Below, one piece after another: positions 34,851 to 44,330 of a stretch of DNA of 64,000 nucleotides (position 1 is its first letter; the number at the start of each line of letters is the position of its first letter). The stretch is from assembly GCF_002101375.1 (NCBI RefSeq), contig NZ_CP015207.1, forward strand, positions 372,001 to 436,000. The letters are read 5' to 3'. Under the pieces are notes generated by a model, which was not told where the DNA came from, made no database searches, and worked only from the letters and a program-made list of their open reading frames with translations. The DNA is from Sporosarcina ureae (GTDB lineage: Bacteria > Bacillota > Bacilli > Bacillales_A > Planococcaceae). A program made the translations under genes and the position numbers.

Positions 34851-35324
34851 TTAACGTTGTAAATCCACATTTTCCTGACACTACCCATTATATAACTTCC
34901 TATATCTATACGTTTTGCTTCTGCCTCATGTATTATACCAAGGAGAGAATACTCTAATGATTCACAGAGACTTGATTTCCCAGTTCCATTCGGTCCCTAT
35001 ACGAATGTATAGGGGTTTTTAAATTCCAACATGACTTCATTAGTAAAACCACGAAAGTTCTTAACCATTAGCTTTGAGAGTCGAACAAACTGTCCTTCTT
35101 CCGCTTGATTTTTTGAGACATTGAAAACAAAATCTACTTTTTTCGAATCATCGTACCTAGTTATCAAATCTGCTAGAAGTTTCCCACGTTTTCCTCCTAG
35201 ACTTCCAACTGTCGAAACCATTATGAAATTATTCAAAACGATTTCCACAATTTTTTTCGTACTCAGTAAGCAGGGCTTCAGTATCTTTTATAAACCTTTT
35301 GAATTCAATTAAAGATTTAGACAT
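34851..35324 (-). pseudogene. AAA/RecF-type ATPase, truncated with nonsense and frameshift
   Basis: From ATG 35324 the frame reads MSKSLIEFKRFIKDTEALLT and then shifts near an A-run at 35245. A second frame gives RLSKLMVKNFRGFTNEVML, EFKNPYTFV, TAG, GPNGTGKSSLCESLEYSLLG. The stop sits just before the Walker A motif, where such proteins usually have Tyr or Trp. The gene ends soon after (IYNVKQ), so most of the ATPase is missing. OLD/AbiL-like defence ATPases start in this way, but the family is not certain. Confidence 0.65.
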
Positions 35325-35627
35325 ATCTATTCTTCCTTCGTTGGTAATTTTCTTCTCGTCTCCCATACATCATTCATATATCAATTTGTAGCATTACCAT
35401 TGCTATGGACAATCCTCTATTTCCTTAACCCGTTGATTTGAACGATGATTTGTGCTTATTTCAAATGTTATTTTGCATATATAACTTTAAAAACCTAACT
35501 ATGTGCACAGAAAAGGTCGAGTTTCGGAACAAACGACAACTTCTATTCGATTAAGCTATAATAAAGTTGAGGAAGTTTTTTAGATTGTTCTTCAAACTGA
35601 CCCGATTCTTGAATATGCGCTTTATAA

Positions 35628-35775
35628 TAACTGTCTTCCGCTGCTTGGAGCGGAAAACAGTCTACCCCGCAGGGCGCGGCTTTTGCGACCGAGGATGCTC
35701 AAGCCAGCTCCTCAGAGTGCCGTCTGGAGTGCGAAGCAACAGTTTTTATCCTGTATTAATGACCCGTTAATTCAA
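35628..35775. repeat. GC-rich intergenic dyad repeat
   Basis: CTGTCTTCCGCT ... AGCGGAAAACAG forms a hairpin, followed by a GC-rich stretch ending CTGGAGTGCGAAGCAACAG. It resembles degenerate copies of the long palindromic repeat frequent in Bacillaceae intergenic DNA, and is related in type to 25802-25938. Between 35325 and 35627 I see nothing else. Confidence 0.5.
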
Positions 35776-35780
35776 CGAAG

Positions 35781-35990
35781 TTACTTACTATTATTATGCA
35801 GTTCAAATGACTCTTCAAAGTCATCCCATTTAACATGTACTTTTATAACTTCATCTTCACCTACCTTTGCCTCACCTTTTGAACCACCTGAAGACGCAAA
35901 TATTCCTGTTGATGGAGGCTCCGTAAACTCTTCAGTGCCTCGCCCATTACCACTGGTGGTTTCATAGGTGTATTCGATTCTTTGATTGCA
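35781..35990 (-). pseudogene. C-terminal remnant, possibly of a lipoprotein
   Basis: The minus strand reads NGCNQRIEYTYETTSGNG, EEFTEPPSTGIFASSGGSKG, EAKVGEDEVIKVHVKWDDFE, ESFELHNNSK, stop. The composition is protein-like, and the GC at the start could be the end of a lipobox whose signal peptide is lost. An in-frame stop lies just upstream. The upstream bases to 36060 look coding in another frame. Family not known. Confidence 0.4.
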
Positions 35991-36223
35991 CCCGTTTCTA
36001 GGTCATTAATTATTCCACTTGAACTACTTCTACTTTCACTACGTGTAGAAGAGGGAGTAGTTTAAACTGATCTTTTTCTCTCATTTTATTTTACCAACAC
36101 AGACATATATATGAAACTTTTCAGAAAACCAAAAGAGACCGGACACACACGACCAGTCTTTTCAGGTTGAAGCGAGAAGTACAATATCAATTGCTGGAGA
36201 CGGTATAGGTCGTTTCGTTCCAT

Positions 36224-36263
36224 GAAAACAGGACTGCCCTGCGTATATGCAGAACAGTCCTGT
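36224..36263 (-). terminator. Terminator of the deo operon
   Basis: On the minus strand ACAGGACTG ... CAGTCCTGT with an inner TGC/GCA stem, followed by TTTT. It lies just after deoC. Confidence 0.85.
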
Positions 36264-36273
36264 AACGGATCTA

Positions 36274-36936
36274 TTAATAATTCGAGTCTGAAACTTCGCC
36301 TTTTACGATACTAATACCTGAGCTTGCGCCAATGCGCGTAGCCCCCGCTTCGACTAGCGCATCGAAATCTTCTCCGCTACGCACGCCGCCGGACGCTTTG
36401 ACTCCAACGTTCGGGCCTACCGTCTTCCGCATAAGAGCCACGTCATGTATCGTCGCTCCGCCTGTCGAGAATCCAGTTGACGTCTTGACGAAATCAGCGC
36501 CTGCTTTGACAGATAGCTCGCATGCACGGACGATTTCTTCATCGGTCAACAAGCACGTTTCGATGATGACTTTGACCAATGTACCGTTGGCTGCTTCGAC
36601 CACCGCACGAATATCCGATTCGACCCATTCGTCATTCCGGTCTTTCAGCGCTCCGATGTTGATGACCATGTCGATTTCTCCGGCTCCGTTCGCCACTGCA
36701 TCTTTAGTTTCGAATGCTTTGACTGCAGAAGTAGACGCTCCAAGAGGGAAACCAATCACCGTGCAGACCAACACATCTGTGCCTTTTAGCTGTTCAGCGG
36801 CATATGAAACCCAGCCCGGGTTAAGGCACACCGATTTAAATTGATAGTCTTTTGCTTCTTGTATGAGCGCCGCGACTTGGTCTTTCGTTGCGTCGGCTTT
36901 CAATAGTGTATGGTCGATCATTTGTGCTTTATTCAT
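36274..36936 (-). CDS. deoC: Deoxyribose-phosphate aldolase
   Basis: 220 residues, full length. N-terminal [29 protein letters not shown], and the Schiff-base Lys in [16 protein letters not shown]. It splits 2-deoxyribose-5-phosphate into glyceraldehyde-3-phosphate and acetaldehyde, feeding deoxynucleosides into central metabolism. It is the last gene of nupC-pdp-deoC, 19 bp after pdp, with GGAG before its ATG. Confidence 0.97.
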   Translation of the reverse strand: MNKAQMIDHTLLKADATKDQVAALIQEAKDYQFKSVCLNPGWVSYAAEQLKGTDVLVCTVIGFPLGASTSAVKAFETKDAVANGAGEIDMVINIGALKDRNDEWVESDIRAVVEAANGTLVKVIIETCLLTDEEIVRACELSVKAGADFVKTSTGFSTGGATIHDVALMRKTVGPNVGVKASGGVRSGEDFDALVEAGATRIGASSGISIVKGEVSDSNY

Positions 36937-36955
36937 TTGCGAACCACTCCTTTAA

Positions 36956-38260
36956 TTAGTTTGTAATTTCGTCATGCACAAGTTTGACGGGCTGTACTTT
37001 AGACACCGATACACCATACGCATGATAGATCTTTTCTTTTACGCTTTCGATATTTTCTGTATTACTGTGAATCGTCACGAGCGATTCGCCCACTTTCACG
37101 GAATCACCGATTTTCTTGTGCAGCACCAGTCCGACCGCCAAATCGATTTCGGACTCTTTTGTTGCTCGTCCCGCACCCAGAAGCATCGCGGCCGTACCGA
37201 TTTCATCCGCGGTAATCGCAGAGACATATCCCGCTTCTTTTGCCGGCACGTCTATTTTGTACTGGGCCGTAGGAAGCTTCGACACATCATCAATGACGGA
37301 TGTGTCACCGCCCTGAGACCGCAAGAATAGTTTAAATACCTCAAGCGCTTTGCCATTTTGGATCACTTCTTCGAGCATTTTTCGTGCTTCCTCCGTCGAG
37401 TCCGCTTTTCCTGCCAAACGAACCATATGGCTGCCGAGCGTCAAGCACAGTTCGTGCAAATCTTCGGGGCCATTGCCTTGCAACGTTTCGACGGCTTCTT
37501 TGACTTCGAGTGCATTTCCTATGGCATAACCGAGCGGCTGGTTCATGTCCGAAATTACCGCCATCGTCTGACGGCCGATTTTGTTTCCGATCTGCACCAT
37601 TTCACCCGCGAGTTCACGAGCCATGTCGAGGTCTTTCATGAAAGCGCCAGTTCCGACTTTTACATCGAGAACAATTGCATCCGATCCCGCCGCAATCTTC
37701 TTGCTCATGATCGAGCTTGCGATCAACGGAATGGAACTGACTGTTGCCGTGACATCGCGCAGACTGTAAATCTTCTTGTCTGCAGGGGTGATATTGGAGG
37801 ATTGTCCGATCACCGCAATTTTGTTCGTATTGACGAGATTGAAGAATTCTTTGTCCGTAATTTCAATATGGAAACCGGGAACTGACTCCAGCTTATCAAG
37901 TGTTCCGCCCGTGTGCCCCAATCCGCGGCCCGACATTTTGGCTACCGGGATATCGAGTGCGGCGACAAGTGGTGCGAGCACGAGTGTTGTCGTATCGCCA
38001 ACTCCACCTGTAGAGTGTTTATCTACCTTGATGCCCTCGATAGCAGACAAATTGACTTGGTCGCCTGACTCCACCATCGCCATTGTGAACTGCGCGGTTT
38101 CTTCCAACGTCATCCCCTGGAAATATACCGCCATTTGAAAGGCCGACATTTGGTAATCTGGAATTGTGCCATCCGTATATCCATTGACAACAAATGAAAT
38201 TTCCTCGTTTGTCAACACATGTCCATCCCGCTTTTTCTCAATCATATCTACCATACGCAT
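36956..38260 (-). CDS. pdp: Pyrimidine-nucleoside phosphorylase
   Basis: 434 residues from the ATG at 38260, chosen because the family begins [10 protein letters not shown] and GGAGTGGTGG precedes it (an in-frame start lies 12 bp upstream). Family signature [21 protein letters not shown] and the phosphate-binding [17 protein letters not shown]. It cleaves thymidine, deoxyuridine and uridine with phosphate. Middle gene of the deo operon, 42 bp after nupC. Confidence 0.96.
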   Translation of the reverse strand: MRMVDMIEKKRDGHVLTNEEISFVVNGYTDGTIPDYQMSAFQMAVYFQGMTLEETAQFTMAMVESGDQVNLSAIEGIKVDKHSTGGVGDTTTLVLAPLVAALDIPVAKMSGRGLGHTGGTLDKLESVPGFHIEITDKEFFNLVNTNKIAVIGQSSNITPADKKIYSLRDVTATVSSIPLIASSIMSKKIAAGSDAIVLDVKVGTGAFMKDLDMARELAGEMVQIGNKIGRQTMAVISDMNQPLGYAIGNALEVKEAVETLQGNGPEDLHELCLTLGSHMVRLAGKADSTEEARKMLEEVIQNGKALEVFKLFLRSQGGDTSVIDDVSKLPTAQYKIDVPAKEAGYVSAITADEIGTAAMLLGAGRATKESEIDLAVGLVLHKKIGDSVKVGESLVTIHSNTENIESVKEKIYHAYGVSVSKVQPVKLVHDEITN

Positions 38261-38302
38261 ACTATCCACCACTCCTGTTTTTAAATTTTTGTTCTATTCC
38301 TA

Positions 38303-39487
38303 TTATAAAAATAGCCCAATGACAGTCGCTGAAAGAACTGACGCTAATGTTGAACCCAAGAGTAATTTCAAACCATTTCTTGCCACTTCGTCCCCTTGTT
38401 TTGAACTTAACGCCTTGACAGAACCTGTAATAATCCCGATGGAACTGAAATTCGCAAAACTAACGAGGAATACCGATATCATACCTACCGCTTTCGTTGA
38501 CAAGCCTGCCGAAATATCTGTGAAACTTAACATCGCAACAAACTCGTTGGTGACAAGCTTGGTCGCCATGATGCTGCCCGCTTGTACACTGTCCACCCAA
38601 GGGATACCCATCACAAAGGCAATCGGAGCAAAGATATATCCCAAAATAGTCTGGAAGGAAACGTTGAACAGCATTTCAAAGAGATAATCGATTCCGTTCA
38701 TCAACGCGATGAAACCGATCAGCATGGCAGCGACAATAATCGCGACTTTAAAACCATCCATGATACTTTCGCTGATCATCTGAAAGAATGACAGCTTCTT
38801 CTTCGACTCGATCGTCAGCGTATCTTCTTCTTTCGATAATTCATAGGGATTGATGATGCTTGCGACAATCAGTGCCGACATAATATTGAGCGCAATCGCC
38901 ACTACGACAAATTGCGGTTCAATGATTTCCATGTATGCACCTACGATAGCGACACTGACTGCACTCATCGCAGAAGTACAAAACGTGTACAAACGTCTTT
39001 TCGAAATATCATCCATTTGGTCCTTGATAGTCAAAAATACTTCGGACTGCCCGAGAACCGCAGAGGATACGGCTATATAGTTCTCCATTTTCCCCATGCC
39101 ATTCAACTTGCTCAGTACGAGTCCTACATATTTAATGATGAACGGTAAAATCTTGAATTGATTTAATATACCAATCAACACAGAAATGAAAATGATTGGC
39201 AATAACACATTCAAGAAGAATACGGATTCCCCTTCATTTTCCAAACCGCCAAAAACGAAATTGACACCCGTTACCCCAAGGTCAACCAGCTTCGAGAATA
39301 AAGCCGAAACAAAGCCGATGGAAACTACACCCACTTTTGTATTCAACAAGATAAATGTCAAAACAAGCTGGGTCACCAGCATAATCACAATCGGTTTATA
39401 GTGGATTTTCCTGCGGTCCACACTGACAATCAAGCCCACGGTTAACACGAGTAACAATCCGGTTATGTAAAATACAAAGTTCATCAT
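38303..39487 (-). CDS. nupC: Concentrative nucleoside transporter
   Basis: 394 residues with 8-10 membrane helices and CNT-family motifs (VFGGLENEGESVFFLNVLLP near residue 80; SVAIVGAYMEIIEP; FANFSSIGIITGSVKALSSK). It imports pyrimidine (deoxy)nucleosides with H+ or Na+. First gene of the operon, with GGGAGGAAGT before the ATG. A cre site lies between it and the promoter. Confidence 0.94.
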   Translation of the reverse strand: MMNFVFYITGLLLVLTVGLIVSVDRRKIHYKPIVIMLVTQLVLTFILLNTKVGVVSIGFVSALFSKLVDLGVTGVNFVFGGLENEGESVFFLNVLLPIIFISVLIGILNQFKILPFIIKYVGLVLSKLNGMGKMENYIAVSSAVLGQSEVFLTIKDQMDDISKRRLYTFCTSAMSAVSVAIVGAYMEIIEPQFVVVAIALNIMSALIVASIINPYELSKEEDTLTIESKKKLSFFQMISESIMDGFKVAIIVAAMLIGFIALMNGIDYLFEMLFNVSFQTILGYIFAPIAFVMGIPWVDSVQAGSIMATKLVTNEFVAMLSFTDISAGLSTKAVGMISVFLVSFANFSSIGIITGSVKALSSKQGDEVARNGLKLLLGSTLASVLSATVIGLFL

Positions 39488-39504
39488 ACTTCCTCCCTTG
39501 CATG

Positions 39505-39520
39505 TTGGTTACGCTTACAA
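39505..39520 (-). promoter_or_regulatory. cre site (CcpA) upstream of nupC
   Basis: On the minus strand TTGTAAGCGTAACCAA fits the consensus WTGNAANCGNWWNCAW at every fixed position. It lies 18 bp before the nupC start and downstream of the -10, the usual roadblock position for catabolite repression. Confidence 0.75.
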
Positions 39521-39576
39521 CTTGCTTCTTGCACACCATTTTTCTTAGGATGCCGAGACGACCTGACTTTATGTAT

Positions 39577-39627
39577 AGTATATCATAGACCTTGAGCAGA
39601 TGTGCAGAGTAGGTGAAACATTGTTCA
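39577..39627 (-). promoter_or_regulatory. deo promoter with candidate DeoR operator
   Basis: Minus-strand -10 TATACT (39582-39577) with a weak -35 TGCACA 18 bp upstream. An imperfect palindrome TGAAACATTGTTCA lies at 39614-39627, the likely operator of the SorC-type DeoR encoded next door. The assignment of the palindrome is inference. Confidence 0.45.
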
Positions 39628-39636
39628 TTCTGAATA

Positions 39637-39671
39637 AAAAAAAGAATCACGCTTATTAATAAGCGGATTCC
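39637..39671 (-). terminator. Terminator of deoR
   Basis: GAATCCGCTTATTAATAAGCGTGATTC on the minus strand, one bulge, followed by a run of eight T. Confidence 0.85.
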
Positions 39672-39680
39672 CCTGTATTT

Positions 39681-40622
39681 CTATTGGTGAAGCAACAAAG
39701 CCTGTGCCGTATACTGATCCGTTATGAAGACGTTCGCATAGCCTCCATTAAGCGCCCCATGGATAGCCTCTACTTTACGGTTCCCACCAGCAACAAGAAT
39801 GGATTTTTCCTTTTGCTTTAACTCTTCAAGCCGGATACCGATCGTCCGATCATTGACAGTAGTCTCGCATACTTCGCCTGTACGTTTGAAGAAGCGTGAA
39901 CAAATGTCGCCAATCGCTTCTCGATGGAGTTGCTGTTCTTCTTCGGCAGTCAAATAGCCGAGACGGAACAGCAACGATTCGCTGTCGACAGCGCCCACCG
40001 TGAACACGGCGATATTCGCCTGTCTCCCAAGTTCAATGAGCCGGTGCATATACCGGTCCGATTCAATCACGACTTTGACTTCAGGCGTGTCGACTAGGAC
40101 GGGGAGCGGCAAGTAACGGGGGATGGTATGGAAGGCTTCCGCAAATTTGTAAACCGTTTCAGAATCATATGTATTGATGTCCGACAAGCCGATGCCGCCT
40201 TTCAGCTGGATGACCTCGACTCCTTTTACATCTTTTTGCTTCAATGCGTTGGCCACCCGATACATCGTCCGGCCCCACGTCACGCCAAGAATATCACCGT
40301 CTTTTACGGTTCGATACAAATAGTCCGCCGCTTCTGTACTGATAGCCTGGATCACATCCCGCTCATCTTCCACTGCCGAGTACGCAATTTTCACTTCTTC
40401 GATTTGATATTTGTGCTGTAAGGATTTCACCAATTGATTATTGTCATGAAATGGATCGATGATGTCGATTTTCACGTAGCCATTTTTTTTCGCTTGCTGT
40501 AAGAGCCGGGAAACGGTGGGCCTTGAGACGCCCAGTTTTTTTGAAATGGCGAGCTGAGTATAATCAAATTGGTAGTAAAGTTTGGCTGCCTCTATGATAA
40601 GTTGCTTTTTATCGATCTCCAA
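39681..40622 (-). CDS. deoR: SorC-family deoxyribonucleoside regulator DeoR
   Basis: 313 residues, the length of B. subtilis DeoR. N-terminal HTH (YTQLAISKKLGVSRPTVSRL), then a SorC/NagB-like effector domain (GDILGVTWGRTMYRVANALK, VEVIQLKGGIG, ILVAGGNRKVEAIHGAL). It normally represses nupC-pdp-deoC until deoxyribose-5-phosphate binds. TTG start with GGGGGA upstream. Same strand as the operon but with its own terminator. Confidence 0.92.
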   Translation of the reverse strand: MEIDKKQLIIEAAKLYYQFDYTQLAISKKLGVSRPTVSRLLQQAKKNGYVKIDIIDPFHDNNQLVKSLQHKYQIEEVKIAYSAVEDERDVIQAISTEAADYLYRTVKDGDILGVTWGRTMYRVANALKQKDVKGVEVIQLKGGIGLSDINTYDSETVYKFAEAFHTIPRYLPLPVLVDTPEVKVVIESDRYMHRLIELGRQANIAVFTVGAVDSESLLFRLGYLTAEEEQQLHREAIGDICSRFFKRTGEVCETTVNDRTIGIRLEELKQKEKSILVAGGNRKVEAIHGALNGGYANVFITDQYTAQALLLHQ

Positions 40623-40825
40623 TGCAAATCCCCCTTATGTAACGGCCTGATCATGAGTCCGAATCTGCATAACCAGGACGATTATACCACAATCATATAC
40701 TAGCGGAAAGCCGCTCTCACTTTTCTTCCTCAAAAGGTAATTTCTTGACAATCGTTTTACTCCAAAAGATTAGCATCAGCTTCCTTATATTTAGCATTCT
40801 CTGATTTTCGAATGGTGCATACCGC

Positions 40826-41044
40826 TCATAATTCCGGAAGTGTGTTCTCCTTGGCGATTTGGACGATCTCATGCGCAGTAGTGTCACCCTGCTCTATGTT
40901 TCTATGTAGTGTACCGGCATTAGTATTCGCTTTTGCGATAATACTGGCCTTTCCTGTCGGTACGATTTTCGAGATGTTTTCGCCTTGATATTCAACGACT
41001 AACAACATCTTTGTCCCACCAATATCCACGCCTAAAGTAGTCAT
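40826..41044 (-). pseudogene. N-terminal fragment of a ROK/actin-fold kinase
   Basis: 72 residues. MTTLGVDIGGTKMLLVVEYQ is the phosphate-1 loop of ROK-type sugar kinases or transcription factors (normally about 300 residues). After residue 35 the sequence no longer fits and stops. It has a good ribosome site (GGAGGGGGA) so a short peptide may still be made, but the fold cannot form. Between 40623 and 40825 I see only a small AGCGG/CCGCT hairpin. Confidence 0.6.
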
Positions 41045-41092
41045 TCAAAATTCCCCCTCCTACTACAATATCCGATTCCATGGCAAGTATTA

Positions 41093-41323
41093 TTAACTTG
41101 GGTCCGGTTTTTCCGTAACGATGCTGCCCGATATATTTAGCTTGTTCCAAACCCACGCTTGATACATTCGTTCGAGTTCGATTTCTACTTCTTTTTCATC
41201 CATACTCTCATCAATTTCTAATTTTTCAAAAGTAAACGTTTCACTTGCCTCAACACCTTCAAATTCAGTACTTTTGAATGAAAAAGTTATTGTTTTAACC
41301 AGTTCAGCCCACCCCTTACTCAT
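41093..41323 (-). CDS. Hypothetical protein, 76 residues
   Basis: A compact acidic protein (TITFSFKSTEFEGVEASETF, DEKEVEIELERMYQAWVWNK) with predicted strands followed by an amphipathic helix. It resembles small conserved Bacillales or phage proteins (DUF7167-like), which I cannot confirm. No strong ribosome site precedes the ATG. No operon partner. Confidence 0.55.
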   Translation of the reverse strand: MSKGWAELVKTITFSFKSTEFEGVEASETFTFEKLEIDESMDEKEVEIELERMYQAWVWNKLNISGSIVTEKPDPS

Positions 41324-41449
41324 TTTTACTGTGAATTGCCTTCTGTGCGATTATGGCATTGCATTTTTTCATTTCATCATGCGGGAAAAATAAGCGATTC
41401 AAATTAAAATTATTTTCTGCTTCTTATGCATTCCATATATTGACCATAC

Positions 41450-41500
41450 AAAAACCTCCTCATTCATGTCCAGTCACGACATAAACAAGGGGTTTCTTTT
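41450..41500 (-). terminator. Terminator of the holin-like gene
   Basis: AAACCCCTTGTTTATGTC pairs with GACATGAATGAGGAGGTTT on the minus strand, with TTTTT beyond. Confidence 0.65.
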
Positions 41501-41509
41501 CTCTAAAAA

Positions 41510-41770
41510 TCATTGATCTTCTTCCTCATCACACGGCGGCTTCTTAACTATCGTCTTCCCACTTGAATACAATCCACTTGCCGATAATCCCATAATAATC
41601 CCGCCCAGTATCCCCGATTTCCAATCATCCGGAAACAAGTAGAAAATCCCGCCACCGATGCCAAGTAGCAAAGAAAAGATCGGAATCAGTTTCTTCTGTA
41701 ATCCATACATTTTTAGAATTTCCGTTAATCCGATAATGACAGGGATCAGTACAATATCTGAAACTTCCAA
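41510..41770 (-). CDS. Small holin-like membrane protein
   Basis: 86 residues, TTG start with GGAGGGA upstream. Two or three helices (IVLIPVIIGLTEILKMYGL, IFSLLLGIGGGIFYLF, GILGGIIMGLSASGLY) and an acidic tail (CDEEEDQ). The layout is that of small phage-holin-like proteins, although no lysis gene is near. Function unknown. Confidence 0.65.
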   Translation of the reverse strand: MEVSDIVLIPVIIGLTEILKMYGLQKKLIPIFSLLLGIGGGIFYLFPDDWKSGILGGIIMGLSASGLYSSGKTIVKKPPCDEEEDQ

Positions 41771-41870
41771 TGCGTGTCCCTCCTCTATATCTATTCTATT
41801 CAGACTCTATGCAAGATGAATCGGCTTTTTGCATACAGTGTAAAAGAAAGATTGCCGAAAGGAGATGCCT

Positions 41871-42887
41871 ATGGTCGTTGGATTGCTTATTATTTTAGGA
41901 TTGGTGTTATTTTTGCCGTTTACGATCCCTCGCGTTGAACGTAATTTGGAATTGTTTTTATTTGTTATGGGGTGTGCTGCGGCATTTGTAAGTGGGGTGT
42001 TGCAGTGGGAGTTATGGAATAAAGCGATACGCGATCCATTGCATATTACGCTCGCGGTTCTCATAGCGGGAATAGTCTTTCGCTGGATACGACATCCATT
42101 TGAGAAAGCGGTAGTATCAGGAAGTCGAATTATTCCATTCCGATTATTCTTGGCACTGATTATTATAGGACTAGGGTTGATTTCCAGTATTATCACAGCA
42201 ATTATTGCAGCGCTAGTCCTCGTAGCCATCGCGTCCGTCTTGCAAATGGACCGAATATCAGAAATCCGTTTTGTGATCTTGGCGTGTTACGCAATTGGCA
42301 TGGGCGCGGTGCTGACGCCAATTGGAGAGCCACTTTCAACGATTGCGACGAATAAACTGGATGAAGACTTTTATTACTTAATGAACTTACTTGGAACCGA
42401 TATTATAGCTGGTGTCTTCGTCTTTGGACTGCTTGCATTCTTTCTGATTCGCCCACGCAACCGCTCGCGGTACCGTTCTTCCGGACAAGCGGCAGAGTCG
42501 TACATAAGTATTTTCGGACGCGGCGTGAAAGTGTATATTTTCGTTTTGGCTTTGACATTGCTCGGTGCGGGATTTGAGCCATTGATCACCCTTTACTTAC
42601 TCGATCTTCATCCATTAACGCTTTACTGGATCAATATGATTTCCGCTGTGCTCGATAACGCGACACTTGCTGCTGCGGAAATCAGTCCCGCGATGGACGC
42701 ATCAACGATCCAAGCGCTACTACTTGGCTTGTTAATCAGTGGCGGGATGTTGATTCCCGGAAATATCCCGAATATTATTGCGGCAGGTAAGCTCAATATT
42801 CGCAGTGGGGAATGGGCGCGCGTCGGTGTACCGCTTGGATTGCTTGCAATGGTCGTCTATTTCGTTATTTTACTTGGCAGACAATGA
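41871..42887 (+). CDS. DUF1646 membrane permease
   Basis: 338 residues from the ATG at 41871, six bases beyond AAAGGAG (another ATG lies inside the ribosome site). About ten membrane helices, family motifs GAVLTPIGEPLSTIATNKL and ISGGMLIPGNIPNIIAAGKL, which resemble the paired loops of the ArsB/NhaD superfamily. Predicted ion transporter, cargo unknown. Followed at once by a terminator. Confidence 0.85.
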   Translation: MVVGLLIILGLVLFLPFTIPRVERNLELFLFVMGCAAAFVSGVLQWELWNKAIRDPLHITLAVLIAGIVFRWIRHPFEKAVVSGSRIIPFRLFLALIIIGLGLISSIITAIIAALVLVAIASVLQMDRISEIRFVILACYAIGMGAVLTPIGEPLSTIATNKLDEDFYYLMNLLGTDIIAGVFVFGLLAFFLIRPRNRSRYRSSGQAAESYISIFGRGVKVYIFVLALTLLGAGFEPLITLYLLDLHPLTLYWINMISAVLDNATLAAAEISPAMDASTIQALLLGLLISGGMLIPGNIPNIIAAGKLNIRSGEWARVGVPLGLLAMVVYFVILLGRQ

Positions 42888-42916
42888 AAAAAAGACCGCG
42901 CAGGCGGTCTTTTCTT
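42885..42916. terminator. Bidirectional terminator
   Basis: AAAAAAAGACCGC-GCAG-GCGGTCTTTTC between two convergent genes. Confidence 0.85.
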
Positions 42917-42917
42917 G

Positions 42918-43355
42918 TTAGTCGATTACTTTCACCCATACCCGATACTTTTTATCATCAGTCTGCACCAATTTAGTATTAGGGCTCGGTGCGTTATTCT
43001 TCTTTGTAAAACCTGCTTCAAACGAAGGAGTTTTGATACTCTCCCCTAGGTTCTCCTCGGAAGGCATGCCGATTCCAATTGCATCCGTTACCGTCCACGT
43101 ATCATCTTTCTCTTTGTTCAACTTAGCGACAAATATTTCTTCCGTGCCGTCCAGTATCCCTTTATAGACATTAATTACCTTATCATTATCGACTTCCAAC
43201 GTTCGATACACTTTCACCACTTCCGCAAAACCTTCTTCTGAATGAAGCTGTTCTAGTGCCTCTTGTGGGGTGTTCAATGTACTGTTCTTATCTGCTGTCT
43301 GGCAACCCGCCAGTATAACTGCCAAAAACATCATATAAAATAGTTTTCGAAGCAT
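42918..43355 (-). CDS. Putative lipoprotein, 145 residues
   Basis: Signal peptide with lipobox VILAGC (Cys 18), then a single small domain (EEGFAEVVKVYRTLEVDNDK ... KYRVWVKVID). No recognised family. First of a run of small envelope genes on the minus strand (42.9-45.5 kb), with GGAGAGG upstream of its ATG. Confidence 0.75.
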   Translation of the reverse strand: MLRKLFYMMFLAVILAGCQTADKNSTLNTPQEALEQLHSEEGFAEVVKVYRTLEVDNDKVINVYKGILDGTEEIFVAKLNKEKDDTWTVTDAIGIGMPSEENLGESIKTPSFEAGFTKKNNAPSPNTKLVQTDDKKYRVWVKVID

Positions 43356-43433
43356 GAGATCCTCTCCTTATCTATTTTATTGAATACCCTATTGTTGGCT
43401 ATATTCAATCCTCAATTGATTGTCTGATCTACA

Positions 43434-44090
43434 TTAAAAAATACGTTCTTTCTTTTCTTCAATTAGCTTGAAATGTACATCTGATGTTGATCCGCTATAG
43501 ATATGATCCGACACATCCGAGACATCCAGAATTTCATTGATTTCAATGAATTCTGTTTGATTTCCTTCAATTGTCAGCTTGTAGGGACCTGCGAGATTCA
43601 TCAGGGAAACCATTCTCATTTCTTCTTGGCCGAATCCCGTGTCCATGAACTCCAGTTCGAATGATACGGATTGATTGCTGTGATTTTTCAGAGACAGTTG
43701 GCAGTCCCCACTCATCCGTTCATTGTCGTCTAACGTATCGAATGCGCACTTGCCATTTTGGTCATACGAAATCGCTCCGATACCGCTTGCCAAAGTTTCT
43801 TGATACGCTGTAATGAGATATCTCGGAAGTAATGCATATAGGAAGAGTACAAGTACCGCTAATACGACATAATGTTTTTTCAATCCATAAATCAGCAATG
43901 CCATCGCGATAAGAAATAAAAAAGTGCCTAGTATTCCTTTCCAGACCCATCCATCATCCGTTTGAATAGGAAACGACATGAACGTCACGGTAGTTCCGAG
44001 TAACGGATTATTGGGATAGGGGAAAAATAAAAACATGCAAATGGCAAAAATCACCATAGCGCATATAAGTGCGGTTCTATTTTTTATCAC
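43434..44090 (-). CDS. Membrane protein, 218 residues
   Basis: GTG start with AAAGGAG upstream. Three helices in the first ~110 residues (ALICAMVIFAICMFLFFPY, ILGTFLFLIAMALLIYGL, YVVLAVLVLFLYALLP) and a soluble domain (CAFDTLDDNERMSGDCQLSL ...), likely extracellular with two Cys. Family unknown. The neighbours are small membrane genes that may be co-transcribed. Confidence 0.75.
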   Translation of the reverse strand: MIKNRTALICAMVIFAICMFLFFPYPNNPLLGTTVTFMSFPIQTDDGWVWKGILGTFLFLIAMALLIYGLKKHYVVLAVLVLFLYALLPRYLITAYQETLASGIGAISYDQNGKCAFDTLDDNERMSGDCQLSLKNHSNQSVSFELEFMDTGFGQEEMRMVSLMNLAGPYKLTIEGNQTEFIEINEILDVSDVSDHIYSGSTSDVHFKLIEEKKERIF

Positions 44091-44137
44091 GGTGTTTCTC
44101 CTTTTATTTGATTTGATAATGATTTCTCTTCCTATCT

Positions 44138-44308
44138 CTACTGATTTAGTTTGTCTGCAATGGATTGAAGGATTGCATTCTTACGTTCTTGAACTTTAAG
44201 CAATTTCAACGCAAACCATACAGTGAATAGTAGGAATGCGATCGGGATGATGTACATGAATATGCTAAAAATAGATAGAAACGAAAAAAATAAATTGTTA
44301 TTGTGCAT
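44138..44308 (-). CDS. Small membrane protein, 56 residues
   Basis: ATG at 44308 with a strong GAAAGGAGGAA site. One long hydrophobic helix (FSFLSIFSIFMYIIPIAFLL) followed by an amphipathic helix (LKLLKVQERKNAILQSIADK). The size and strong ribosome site argue it is real. Unidentified. It lies 22 bp after the next small membrane gene. Confidence 0.7.
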   Translation of the reverse strand: MHNNNLFFSFLSIFSIFMYIIPIAFLLFTVWFALKLLKVQERKNAILQSIADKLNQ

Positions 44309-44330
44309 ATGTATTTCCTCCTTTCATAAT

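Noticed and set aside
37358..37885. Plus-strand open frame of 175 codons inside pdp
   Set aside because: Antisense of a conserved enzyme gene. Rich in Cys, His and Phe as expected for shadow frames.
41807..42229. Minus-strand 140-codon frame over the DUF1646 gene
   Set aside because: Antisense shadow, low-complexity Asn/Ile/Thr-rich translation.
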